From the NCBI GenBank assembly GCA_002297815.1, contig DBKH01000020.1, positions 1-50,768 on the forward strand: a stretch of 50,768 bases of DNA, in the 5' to 3' direction. Positions 25,814-33,213 of this stretch are shown here, one piece after another (position 1 is the first letter of the stretch; every line of letters starts with the position of its first letter). Source of the stretch: Bacteroidales bacterium UBA755 (GTDB taxonomy: Bacteria; Bacteroidota; Bacteroidia; Bacteroidales; UBA932). Under the pieces are notes generated by a model. It did no database searches. It was not told the origin of the DNA and was given only the letters and a program-made list of their open reading frames with translations. Made by a program: the position numbers and the translations under genes.

Positions 25814-27074
25814 TGTTTAATTTGTTATAATCTTTCTGATAATTTGTATAGCTCACTACAGCCATCATGACTCCGCAGACCAGCCAGATGCACCCAAGCA
25901 CAGGGAATGTGGCCTGAAGGCTGCCAAGGCTCTGTTTCATCGCACCTAACACAACTGGAGCCAAGGCCCCCACAGCAAATCCTGTAGTTATCATCGCGCT
26001 TGAACAAGATGCATGAAGGTTGTCTGGAGTGACATCATAAAGGACAGCATAAGTGTTGGCATCGAAAAACGCCCTGAAGAAGCCCCAAGCAGCGAAGCAT
26101 AGATAGAGTACAGTCAGAGTTGTGCTCCGTGCTATGAAGAACAGAGGAAGAGCTCCCAGCAGCAGGCCTGCGGCCTGAAGAAGCATCCTAGCCTTATGGT
26201 TTCTGGCCGCAAGCCTGTCCGAAAGCGACCCGGAGATCAAGACTCCGACAAAGGCAGCGACATACGTCCAGAACATCGAGTTGAATCCGGCAGCGGCCTG
26301 ACTTTGCCCCAACTCTTCCTGAAGGTAAGACGGCATCCATGTCATGTAGCCGGTGATCACAAAGATTTGCCCGGAGAATCCAATCGTCAAGGCAGCAGCG
26401 GTGGGTGTTGTGAACACAGTCTTGAAACCGTCCAGAATGCCAGGCTTGTGCCTGTTTTTCTCCTCCAACTCAGCATCTGTCAAAGGCTTGTCCTTAAGTC
26501 TGAAAGCCATCAAGATGCCCCAAAGGATTCCAGCGGCTCCGAAAATGATGAATGAATATTTCCATCCATTTCTGGGATTGCTTCTATCGAAACAGTCCGC
26601 AATCGCACCCGCCAGCCATCCTGCCACTATCACCCCGACATAATAGGCGGTCTGATGGATGGACATCGCTCTGGCTCGCGTGTCCGTGTGGTACTGACCC
26701 AGAAGCGAATAGTTCGCTGGGCCGAAGAACGCCTCGCCACCACCTGTAGCGACACTCCTCATGATGATGAGAAAAAAGACACTGTTAGCCAGCCCAGTAA
26801 ACATTGTCGCCACGCTCCAGAACAAGATAGACACCGTGACAACCCATTTACGGCTGAACCTATCCCCTGCCCAACCACCTAATGGGACCATGCAGGCATA
26901 GAAGAGATTGAACACAGTGGCTATCAGACCGACTGATGTGTCGGTCAGATTCAAAGCCTCTCTTATGGAAGGAAGCACGGTGTTGAACACCTGCCTGTCT
27001 CCCTGATTCAGCAGATATGCCATCCACAACAGGAGAAGGACTTCCCATTTCATCCAAGATTTTTCCTTCATCAT
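25806..27074 (-). CDS. MFS sugar or sugar-acid transporter
   Basis: About 422 residues with twelve predicted transmembrane helices in two sets of six. The first loop carries GGWAGDRFSRKWVV, the MFS signature between helices 2 and 3, and RSVATGGGEAFFGPANYSLLGQ resembles the ACS/hexuronate-transporter group. It would import the monosaccharide processed by the next genes. I start at ATG 27074 (ATG 27071 is equally possible); the longer TTG-initiated frame begins inside the predicted -7 box. First gene of the leftward catabolic operon. Confidence 0.82.
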   Translation of the reverse strand: MMKEKSWMKWEVLLLLWMAYLLNQGDRQVFNTVLPSIREALNLTDTSVGLIATVFNLFYACMVPLGGWAGDRFSRKWVVTVSILFWSVATMFTGLANSVFFLIIMRSVATGGGEAFFGPANYSLLGQYHTDTRARAMSIHQTAYYVGVIVAGWLAGAIADCFDRSNPRNGWKYSFIIFGAAGILWGILMAFRLKDKPLTDAELEEKNRHKPGILDGFKTVFTTPTAAALTIGFSGQIFVITGYMTWMPSYLQEELGQSQAAAGFNSMFWTYVAAFVGVLISGSLSDRLAARNHKARMLLQAAGLLLGALPLFFIARSTTLTVLYLCFAAWGFFRAFFDANTYAVLYDVTPDNLHASCSSAMITTGFAVGALAPVVLGAMKQSLGSLQATFPVLGCIWLVCGVMMAVVSYTNYQKDYNKLNNE

Positions 27075-27089
27075 TTTTGTAATTTCGTG

Positions 27090-27097
27090 CAAAGATA
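27090..27097 (-). promoter_or_regulatory. -7 box of the MFS operon
   Basis: TATCTTTG on the minus strand is a full -7 match. The -33 position falls next to and within the YACCA repeat at 27116-27138 and has no TTTG, so a bound regulator could directly affect polymerase binding. Confidence 0.5.
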
Positions 27098-27115
27098 GCG
27101 ATTTCTTCGAATATT

Positions 27116-27138
27116 ATACCACACCACACTACACTATT
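27116..27138. promoter_or_regulatory. YACCA direct-repeat site A, MFS operon side
   Basis: Reads ATACCACACCACACTACAC then TATT. It differs from the minus strand of the GGTAT repeat at 13866-13885 mainly by C/T transitions and keeps the same five-base period. Confidence 0.5.
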
Positions 27139-27161
27139 TTGCAAAAAAAACGATAATTTGC

Positions 27162-27191
27162 TTTGCCATTGAGATTTTTGTCGTAAATTTG
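27162..27191 (+). promoter_or_regulatory. Promoter of the GntR-type regulator gene
   Basis: TTTG (27162-27165) and TAAATTTG (27184-27191), 18 bp apart. The YACCA site B begins one base after the -7 box, placing it over the transcription start. Confidence 0.55.
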
Positions 27192-27214
27192 ACCATACCA
27201 AAGCACACCATAAG
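27192..27214. promoter_or_regulatory. YACCA site B, autoregulatory position
   Basis: ACCATACCA, three bases, then a CACACCATAAG half. It overlaps the predicted start of the regulator transcript, as for a self-repressing operator. Confidence 0.45.
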
Positions 27215-27229
27215 ATAATTACTGATAAT

Positions 27230-28252
27230 ATGATTAGTTTCGAGATCGACACAACCAGCAAGACAGCTGTTTACAAGCAGCTTGTGTCGGCAGTGACAGA
27301 AGCCGTTAAAGACGGCAGACTCAAGACAGGAGAAATTGTTCCCTCGATGAACGTCCTTGCAGAAGAATTGGAAATCTCAAAGGAGACAGTCAAAAGGGCT
27401 TACGGCATTCTTAGAATGAATGGGATTCTGGAGGCGCAACAAGGCAAGGGATTCTACGTGGCGGACACCTCAGCAAAAAGCACAATCTCAGTGCTTTTCC
27501 TGATTGACAGATTCAGCATCTACAAACAGGAAATAGTGCGCGGTTTTCATCAAGAGCTGAAAGGCCAGTCGGAAGACACTGTTCTGCTGTACAATCAGGA
27601 CATCGACATATTCGAATATTTTGTGAATGAGAATCTCGGTAAATTTGATTGGTACGTTGTTTCTCCCCATTTCAGCCTTGAGAAAAAGATTCAGGACCGT
27701 GTCAGAAAAATAATAAAAAGGATTCCTAATCACCAGTTGATAATGGTGGATCGTCTCATACCGGGGATGATTGGGAACTTCGGAGCTGCCTACCAAGACT
27801 TCGAGAATGATGTTTATTATGGACTGGAGCAAGGCGCAGAAAAGTTGGAGAAAATCGGGCATCTTAAAGTGATAGCCATGCCGACATCCCTCTACTGGTC
27901 CATCATGAAAAAAAGAGTCACCGAGTTCTGCGAGGAGCATAAGATCAAGGTCCAGTTTCTTAGCGAGGCTCCGGCCAAGGTAAAGAAAGGAGATGCTTTC
28001 CTTATCCTGACTAGCCAACTGGATTCAGGTCTCATCGCCCTTGTAGATAATGCGAAAGGACTCACAGTCGGGACCGACTACTACATCATCTCCTACAATG
28101 ACTCCCCCGTTGACCGCGTTGTGCTGAACGGCCTGACAACAATTTCTACAGACTTCAATGAAATGGGGCGTGAGGTAGCCAGAATGGTCAACGAAAAGAC
28201 TCTGAGGAAGACTCACATCAGCTTTAGAATGAACAAACGAAGCACTTTCTGA
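27230..28252 (+). CDS. GntR-type DNA-binding domain fused to a LacI-like sensor domain
   Basis: A 340-residue regulator. Residues 1-80 are a GntR winged helix (YKQLVSAVTEAVKDGRLKTGEIVPSMNVLAEELEISKETVKRAY..., ending GKGFYVAD). Residues 85-335 resemble a periplasmic-binding-protein/LacI effector domain (VLFLIDRFSIYKQEIVRGF, YIISYNDSPVDRVVLNGLTTISTDFNEMG). The architecture is that of AraR-type sugar-responsive repressors. Likely controls its own gene, the MFS operon and, from shared sites, the susC locus. The stop overlaps the start of the next gene by one base. Confidence 0.85.
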   Translation: MISFEIDTTSKTAVYKQLVSAVTEAVKDGRLKTGEIVPSMNVLAEELEISKETVKRAYGILRMNGILEAQQGKGFYVADTSAKSTISVLFLIDRFSIYKQEIVRGFHQELKGQSEDTVLLYNQDIDIFEYFVNENLGKFDWYVVSPHFSLEKKIQDRVRKIIKRIPNHQLIMVDRLIPGMIGNFGAAYQDFENDVYYGLEQGAEKLEKIGHLKVIAMPTSLYWSIMKKRVTEFCEEHKIKVQFLSEAPAKVKKGDAFLILTSQLDSGLIALVDNAKGLTVGTDYYIISYNDSPVDRVVLNGLTTISTDFNEMGREVARMVNEKTLRKTHISFRMNKRSTF

Positions 28253-29133
28253 TGATTGAATTGTCTAAAGGCACGACAAGGCTGACCATGGTAAGGCCAG
28301 ATGTCAACGAACCGTACTACCGAGGCACTAGATTCGACCGAAGCGGAATAATCCTCTCACTTGAACACGGAGGAAGAAGCTACATCAGCCAATGGTTTCA
28401 TGAATATGATCCCTTCAAGCACGATGCAGTCAGTGGCCCGGCGGAAGAGTTCTCCCCTATCGGCTACGATGAGGCAGTTCCCGGTGGAGGTTTCTTAAAG
28501 TTAGGGGTCGGACTACTTGAAAAGGATGAGAATGAATATGATAGGTTCCATCTTTACAAAACGCTGGACGAAGGCGAATGGCTTCTGGAAAGCGGAGCCG
28601 ACCATGCGGACTTCACGCACAGGCTGTCCACCGGTGGATTCGCTTACTGTTACCATAAAAAGGTGTCGATCCCTGAGGAAGGACTTCTGACGCTTGAGCA
28701 CTGCATTGAGAACAAAGGAAAGAAGGTCATGGACTTGTACGTTTACAACCATAACTTTTTCATTCTTGACGGGGCCACGACCGGTAAAGACTCTGTCATC
28801 ATGCTACCGTTCCGTCCAGAGGGCCATTGGCGCGAGGATTACGACTGCGTGCATCTCACTAGCAATGGGATACGCTTTGACAGGGACCTGAAACTAGACG
28901 AGCGCGTCTTCATGGGAGATCTCAAAGGTCCTCAGCCTCAGGAACATTACACTTTCAAGCTCGCAAATCTGGCCAACGGCATGACCGTGGATGTCCGCTC
29001 TGATGCCACGATGGAGTACGCTGTTTTTTGGAGCAACCACGAGGTCGCATGTCTTGAGCCTTACACCAGACTGCTCATCGGGCCCGGCCACAAAGTCAAG
29101 TGGAAGATAGAGTATCGCTTCGGAACCCTATAA
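28252..29133 (+). CDS. Aldose-1-epimerase-like (galactose-mutarotase fold) protein
   Basis: A 293-residue cytoplasmic protein with the beta-sandwich pattern of aldose epimerase relatives: RGTRFDRSGIILSLEHGGRSYISQWF, a middle HKKVSIPEEGLLTLEHCIENKG, YVYNHNFFILDG and a C-terminal CLEPYTRLLIGPGHKVKWKIEY. It probably interconverts anomers of the imported sugar. Translation is coupled to the GntR gene through TGATG. Catalytic residues were not assigned individually. Confidence 0.65.
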   Translation: MIELSKGTTRLTMVRPDVNEPYYRGTRFDRSGIILSLEHGGRSYISQWFHEYDPFKHDAVSGPAEEFSPIGYDEAVPGGGFLKLGVGLLEKDENEYDRFHLYKTLDEGEWLLESGADHADFTHRLSTGGFAYCYHKKVSIPEEGLLTLEHCIENKGKKVMDLYVYNHNFFILDGATTGKDSVIMLPFRPEGHWREDYDCVHLTSNGIRFDRDLKLDERVFMGDLKGPQPQEHYTFKLANLANGMTVDVRSDATMEYAVFWSNHEVACLEPYTRLLIGPGHKVKWKIEYRFGTL

Positions 29134-29154
29134 CAGGAACGACTGAGGTCCGAA

Positions 29155-29388
29155 TCAGAACAGTGTCGGATGGCTGTCATCGAGCTGAGAGAGAATCCTC
29201 TCCATGGTGGCCTCACGGAAGATCGTCGAGCGCTCCTTGATTCCAAAACGGTCACAATACTCCTTGACGGCAGCCATCTCCTTATCATTCAAATAGATGA
29301 CTTGCCGATGAACTCGTCGAAGAGATGCCTTGCGCATTTTAAGATAGTCAGGATCTGGGGCCGAAGCCTTCTGTTTTTTTCTTGCCAA
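29155..29388 (-). CDS. Small conserved protein, ribbon-helix-helix-like
   Basis: A 77-residue basic protein. The core RQVIYLNDKEMAAVKEYCDRFGIKERSTIFREATMERIL looks like a strand followed by two helices, as in ribbon-helix-helix DNA-binding proteins, and the tail DSHPTLF looks conserved in type. A TTG at 29388 gives the N-terminus MARKKQK and sits about 30 bp after a predicted promoter; the first ATG (29337) would remove that basic stretch. Target unknown. Confidence 0.65.
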   Translation of the reverse strand: MARKKQKASAPDPDYLKMRKASLRRVHRQVIYLNDKEMAAVKEYCDRFGIKERSTIFREATMERILSQLDDSHPTLF

Positions 29389-29425
29389 AATTTTCTTGTT
29401 TTGCCAGCTTTTCGCGCTGCGAGCA

Positions 29426-29494
29426 CAAAATTAAGCATTTTTGATGAAAAGAACGATTTAGAGGCAATTCTTTCCGTAAAAAATAATACCTTTG
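29426..29494. promoter_or_regulatory. Divergent -7 boxes for the small gene and gmk
   Basis: TAATTTTG on the minus strand (29433-29426) points to the small conserved gene, and TACCTTTG on the plus strand (29487-29494) points to gmk. Neither has a full TTTG -33 box. Confidence 0.45.
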
Positions 29495-29541
29495 CGGAAA
29501 AGTGCCCCTCAACGAACGCAATAATGTCGCTGCCACTTAAT

Positions 29542-29635
29542 GGTCGCTAACGGACGCTAGGAGCGAAGCGACCGAAGGGGTTTCGGGGAATCCTTTCCCC
29601 GTGCCCCTTAGGGGCTGTCGCGAAGCGACTGGGGG
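29542..29635. repeat. Array of four short hairpins in the gmk leader
   Basis: Stems at 29542-29548/29567-29573 (GGTCGCT), 29584-29590/29595-29601 (CGGGGAA), 29603-29607/29611-29615 (GCCCC) and 29617-29621/29625-29629 (GTCGC). It ends with GACTGGGGGTTGGA; almost the same ending (GACTGGGGGTTGAATAA) is seen at 8-24 of the window, so this is probably a dispersed intergenic element. Confidence 0.65.
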
Positions 29636-29666
29636 TTGGATGAATTATGATAATAATAATATATTT

Positions 29667-30263
29667 ATGAGCAACAGAGTACTGATTTTCTCCGCCCCAT
29701 CGGGGTCTGGCAAAAGCACGATAGTGAATCATATTCTTGGAATATACAAGGACTCGATGGAGTTTTCCATTTCAGCGACTTCTAGAGCACCTCGCGGCTC
29801 CGAACAGGACGGCAAGGAGTACTACTTCGTCACTCCAGAAAAGTTCCGCGAGCTAATTGCAAAGGACTCTTTCGTTGAATATGAAGAAGTTTATGAGGAC
29901 CACTTCTACGGAACCCTTAAGTCCGAGGTCGAAAGGATCTGGGCGGCAGGCCATGTGATCATATTCGATGTAGATGTGAAAGGTGGAGTGAATCTGAAGA
30001 AATATTTCGGAGACAAGGCTCTGTCAATCTTTGTTCAGGCCCCATCGGTGGAGGTGCTGAGGGAGAGGCTTGTTAAAAGAGGAACGGATTCTCTGGAGGC
30101 CATCGAGGAGCGTGTCGCCAAGGCGGCAGAGGAGATGACCTACGCTCCACAGTTCGACTATGTTCTTGTCAATGACAACCTTACGACCGCGTTTGCCGAA
30201 TCAGAGAAAGTGGTCGAGGATTTTCTTGATGATGGGAAACTGAATTATTCTACAATAATCTAG
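29667..30263 (+). CDS. gmk: Guanylate kinase
   Basis: Phosphorylates GMP to GDP in the cytoplasm. 198 residues from ATG 29667, the usual length. The P-loop SAPSGSGKST lies at residues 9-18, followed by SISATSRAPRGSEQDGKEYYFVT (GMP-binding) and VIIFDVDVKGGVNLKK. Longer in-frame starts lie in the hairpin array and are unlikely. nadD follows four bases after the stop. Confidence 0.95.
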   Translation: MSNRVLIFSAPSGSGKSTIVNHILGIYKDSMEFSISATSRAPRGSEQDGKEYYFVTPEKFRELIAKDSFVEYEEVYEDHFYGTLKSEVERIWAAGHVIIFDVDVKGGVNLKKYFGDKALSIFVQAPSVEVLRERLVKRGTDSLEAIEERVAKAAEEMTYAPQFDYVLVNDNLTTAFAESEKVVEDFLDDGKLNYSTII

Positions 30264-30267
30264 ATTT

Positions 30268-30906
30268 GTGAAAATAGCCGTTTACTCAGGGTCATTCAAC
30301 CCTCTGCACATTGGCCACCAGGCAATCATGGAATACCTTACAAAGGAGAAGGAATATGACTGGGTCTATCTTGTCGTGTCTCCTAAAAATCCTCTGAAGG
30401 ATTCCATCAGTGCTGATTCCGGTGAAAGCCGCTATGAAGCTGCCGTGGCTGCTGTCAAAAGGCATCCTAAACTTCATGTCTGGGTTGATGACATCGAGTT
30501 AAAAATGGCTCCCCCGCACTACACAATCAAGACTCTGGATGCCTTGAAGTTGCGAGAACCCGACAATGACTTCACACTTGTCATCGGTGCCGACAATCTT
30601 CAGAGCATCAGGCGGTGGAGGGATTTCCCGCGGCTCCTTTCCGAATATGGTGTGACAGTTTATCCGCGCAAGGGCTTTGATGTGGATTCTATAAGGCATC
30701 AGTTGATCGAGGAATGCAAGGATTTTCCTGTGCCCTATGTACTTGATTCAGCTGAGATTGCGCCTGACGGCATGCACAGTTTAGAGGAGACATTGCTCCG
30801 TTCCTACAACATCGAGGTCATAGATGCTCCGATTGTGGACATTTCCTCCACACAGATACGTGACGGCCTGTTGGCAGGAAAGGACATGTCGGAATATCTC
30901 ATGTAA
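30268..30906 (+). CDS. nadD: Nicotinate-nucleotide adenylyltransferase
   Basis: Transfers AMP from ATP to nicotinate mononucleotide in NAD synthesis. 212 residues with the nucleotidyltransferase motif GSFNPLHIGH (8-17), VVSPKNPLK, FTLVIGADNLQSIRRWRD and the late ISSTQIRDGL motif. The start is a GTG at 30268; no ATG gives the intact first strand. Likely cotranscribed with gmk. Confidence 0.93.
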   Translation: MKIAVYSGSFNPLHIGHQAIMEYLTKEKEYDWVYLVVSPKNPLKDSISADSGESRYEAAVAAVKRHPKLHVWVDDIELKMAPPHYTIKTLDALKLREPDNDFTLVIGADNLQSIRRWRDFPRLLSEYGVTVYPRKGFDVDSIRHQLIEECKDFPVPYVLDSAEIAPDGMHSLEETLLRSYNIEVIDAPIVDISSTQIRDGLLAGKDMSEYLM

Positions 30907-30954
30907 GTAGGATAGTAAACCTCAAAGCCAAATCTTTTACTATTTTTGCAAGAT

Positions 30955-31773
30955 ATGATCAATAAGGATAAGAAATTGGCTGCTTTCGAGCGTGCCCTAG
31001 AAATAATGGATAGGCTCCGTGCCGAGTGCCCTTGGAACCATGCTCAGACAATCGACACCCTAAGGCCGATGACGGTCGAGGAGGTCTATGAACTTAGTGA
31101 TGCAGTGATGAAGAAGGATGAGGCGGCTCTGGAAAAAGAACTCGGAGACGTGTTCCTTCATGTAATTTTCTACGCCAAAATTGCCGAGGAGGAAGGACGC
31201 TACGACATCGCTGACGTGATGAACAAGCTTTGCGAGAAGATGATCTACCGCCATCCCCATGTGTTTTCGACCACGAAAGTCGCAGATGCCGAGCAAGTCT
31301 CAGAAAATTGGGAAATGCTCAAGGCAAAAGAGAAGGGCGGCAACAAGCGCATCCTTTCCGGGATTCCTGACGCGATGCCTCCAATTCTCAAGGCATTCTC
31401 GATGCAGGACAAGGCTCGTGGTGTCGGCTTCGACTGGGAGAAAAAGAGCCAAGTCTGGGACAAGGTAAAGGAGGAGCAGGGCGAATTGCAAGCTGAGATG
31501 GATGCGATGGATTCTGCTGTGACTGAGGAAGAAAGAAAAGCGGCCACGGACAGAGCGGAGGAAGAACTAGGAGACTTCATGTTCGCCACAATCAACGCTG
31601 CGAGACTCTATGGGCTGAATCCCGACACTGCCCTGAACCGAGCTTGTGACAAGTTTCGCCGTCGCTTCACCTATCTGGAAGAAAACACCATCCGAAAAGG
31701 ACGTAATCTTCATGACATGACACTCGCAGAGATGGACGAAATCTGGGATGAGGGAAAAGCTAAAGGATTGTAG
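30955..31773 (+). CDS. mazG: MazG-family nucleoside triphosphate pyrophosphohydrolase
   Basis: Hydrolyses NTPs or dNTPs to monophosphates. 272 residues with two MazG repeats: the first has CPWNHAQTIDTLRPMTVEEVYELSDAV and KELGDVFLHVIFYAKIAEEEGRY, the second EELGDFMFATINAARLYGLNPDTAL, each with the EExxE / ELGD metal motifs. A TATTTTTG -7 box at 30941-30948 lies only six bases before the ATG, so the message may be nearly leaderless. Confidence 0.9.
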   Translation: MINKDKKLAAFERALEIMDRLRAECPWNHAQTIDTLRPMTVEEVYELSDAVMKKDEAALEKELGDVFLHVIFYAKIAEEEGRYDIADVMNKLCEKMIYRHPHVFSTTKVADAEQVSENWEMLKAKEKGGNKRILSGIPDAMPPILKAFSMQDKARGVGFDWEKKSQVWDKVKEEQGELQAEMDAMDSAVTEEERKAATDRAEEELGDFMFATINAARLYGLNPDTALNRACDKFRRRFTYLEENTIRKGRNLHDMTLAEMDEIWDEGKAKGL

Positions 31774-31850
31774 CAAAGCTAATTAACGGCTACATAATCC
31801 TGTTTATAAGGTAAAAATAACTTTAGCTAGCTAAACTTTTAGGGTTCAGA

Positions 31851-31882
31851 TTTGTCCAAAAGAAGACATTTTCTTAAATTTG
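31851..31882 (+). promoter_or_regulatory. Promoter of the YghO/GNAT-like gene
   Basis: TTTG (31851-31854) and TAAATTTG (31875-31882), spaced 20 bp, both full matches. It rules out the longer reading frame that begins at 31852. Confidence 0.6.
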
Positions 31883-31914
31883 TGGATGTCTTCCTGAGAA
31901 AGGAACATTGTAGA

Positions 31915-33042
31915 ATGGATCTTATGCCTGATTATAAAGTCGTTGAGGTTGTGAGCAGAAGGGACCTGATGAAGTTCATCAAGTTCCCTGACAGGCTGTA
32001 CAAAGATTGTCCTCAATATGTCCCCGCCCTTCACAGCGATCAAGTCAAGTCTTTGACCAAAGTTTCCACCCTTTCATATTGCAAAAGGAAAATGTGGATG
32101 GTCATGGATGGAAAAAATGTCGTTGGCCGCATCTGCGGAATGATTAACCCTCGTTACAATGCGCTCTATGACAAAAAGAGGGCGCGTTTCGGATGGTTTG
32201 ACACAATTGATGACTTTGAGGTTGCCAAGTTGCTGTTAGGCACCGCTGAGGCTTGGGCCAAGGATAACGGAATGAATGAGATACACGGCCCTTTGTACTA
32301 TAACACGCTTGGGAAGCAAGGCATGCTCGTTGAAGGCTACGAGAACATCCCACCGTTCAACTGCCTTTACAACTACCCCTACTACAATGATTTCGTGACT
32401 GCTCTCGGCTATGAGAAAGAATGTGATTGGGTTCAGTACAAGATTGCCGCTGACCAACCATTGCAGGAAAAAATCACTCGTATAGCGGGATTGCTTAAGC
32501 AGAAATACAATCTTCATGAAGGCAGTCTGGACAAGCTTAAGAAGGACAAGAAGATGGTCAGGTACTTCTTCGATGTCTATAACGAGAGTTTCGCAAAATC
32601 TGTTTATAATTTCATTCCTTTCACTAAGGAGGAAATTGACGAGGAAGCAAGCGAGGTACTGAGTTTTGTTTCGGACAAGACAAGCAGCATAATATTCGAT
32701 GACAATGACGAACTTGTGGGGTTTGGAATCACTTTCCCAACAATTTCGCCTGCTCTTCAGAAGGCGAAAGGCCACTTGTTCCCTTTCGGATGGTTCCACC
32801 TTCTGAGGGCGATGCGCAACTATGAGACTGTTGATCTGATGATTAACGGTGCCACACCGAAGTGGCAGAACACTGGGGTGTCTTCAATCTACCATTGCTC
32901 AATGTCAGAGAAGTACAGGAAGGTAGGAACAAAGTGGGCCATCACAAATCCGCAGATTGAATCCAACGGGGCTGTCAATGTCTGGGGAAAGTACGAGCAT
33001 GAGTTGTTCATGCGGCGACGCTGCTATTTGAAGTCAATTTAG
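31915..33042 (+). CDS. GNAT-like conserved protein of the YghO type
   Basis: A 375-residue protein of a family common in Bacteroidetes. The N-terminus (VVEVVSRRDLMKFIKFPDRLYKDCPQYVPALHSDQ) and VVGRICGMINPRYN are typical, and LVGFGITFPTISPAL with KVGTKWAITNPQIESN look like the second half of a double GNAT acyltransferase fold. The true substrate is not known. The start at ATG 31915 follows from the promoter at 31851-31882. Confidence 0.6.
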   Translation: MDLMPDYKVVEVVSRRDLMKFIKFPDRLYKDCPQYVPALHSDQVKSLTKVSTLSYCKRKMWMVMDGKNVVGRICGMINPRYNALYDKKRARFGWFDTIDDFEVAKLLLGTAEAWAKDNGMNEIHGPLYYNTLGKQGMLVEGYENIPPFNCLYNYPYYNDFVTALGYEKECDWVQYKIAADQPLQEKITRIAGLLKQKYNLHEGSLDKLKKDKKMVRYFFDVYNESFAKSVYNFIPFTKEEIDEEASEVLSFVSDKTSSIIFDDNDELVGFGITFPTISPALQKAKGHLFPFGWFHLLRAMRNYETVDLMINGATPKWQNTGVSSIYHCSMSEKYRKVGTKWAITNPQIESNGAVNVWGKYEHELFMRRRCYLKSI

Positions 33043-33057
33043 GGATATCCCTATTCG

Positions 33058-33172
33058 GTTGCTGAGCTTGTCGAAGCATCGAAGTAACGGTGAGCCGATG
33101 CACCGATGGGTAAATGAACATTAGGGCACTTCGACAGGCTCAGTGACCACACTTCGACAGGCTCAGTGACCA
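33058..33172. repeat. REP-like palindromes with a tandem 23-bp unit
   Basis: GGTTGCTGAGCTTGTCGAAG (33058-33077) is inverted relative to two back-to-back exact 23-bp copies at 33127-33149 and 33150-33172, each containing CTTCGACAGGCTCAGTGACC. It fills the gap between the GNAT-like gene and prfA. Confidence 0.75.
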
Positions 33173-33213
33173 GCGGTCAAGGAATTGGAATATAAGAATA
33201 ATTAACCATTAAT

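Noticed and set aside
27075..27092. Longer N-terminus for the MFS transporter from a TTG at 27092
   Set aside because: The TTG lies inside the predicted -7 box, so it would precede the transcript start.
31852..31914. Longer N-terminus of the GNAT-like protein
   Set aside because: The extra codons coincide with a full -33/-7 promoter; the family N-terminus begins near the ATG at 31915.
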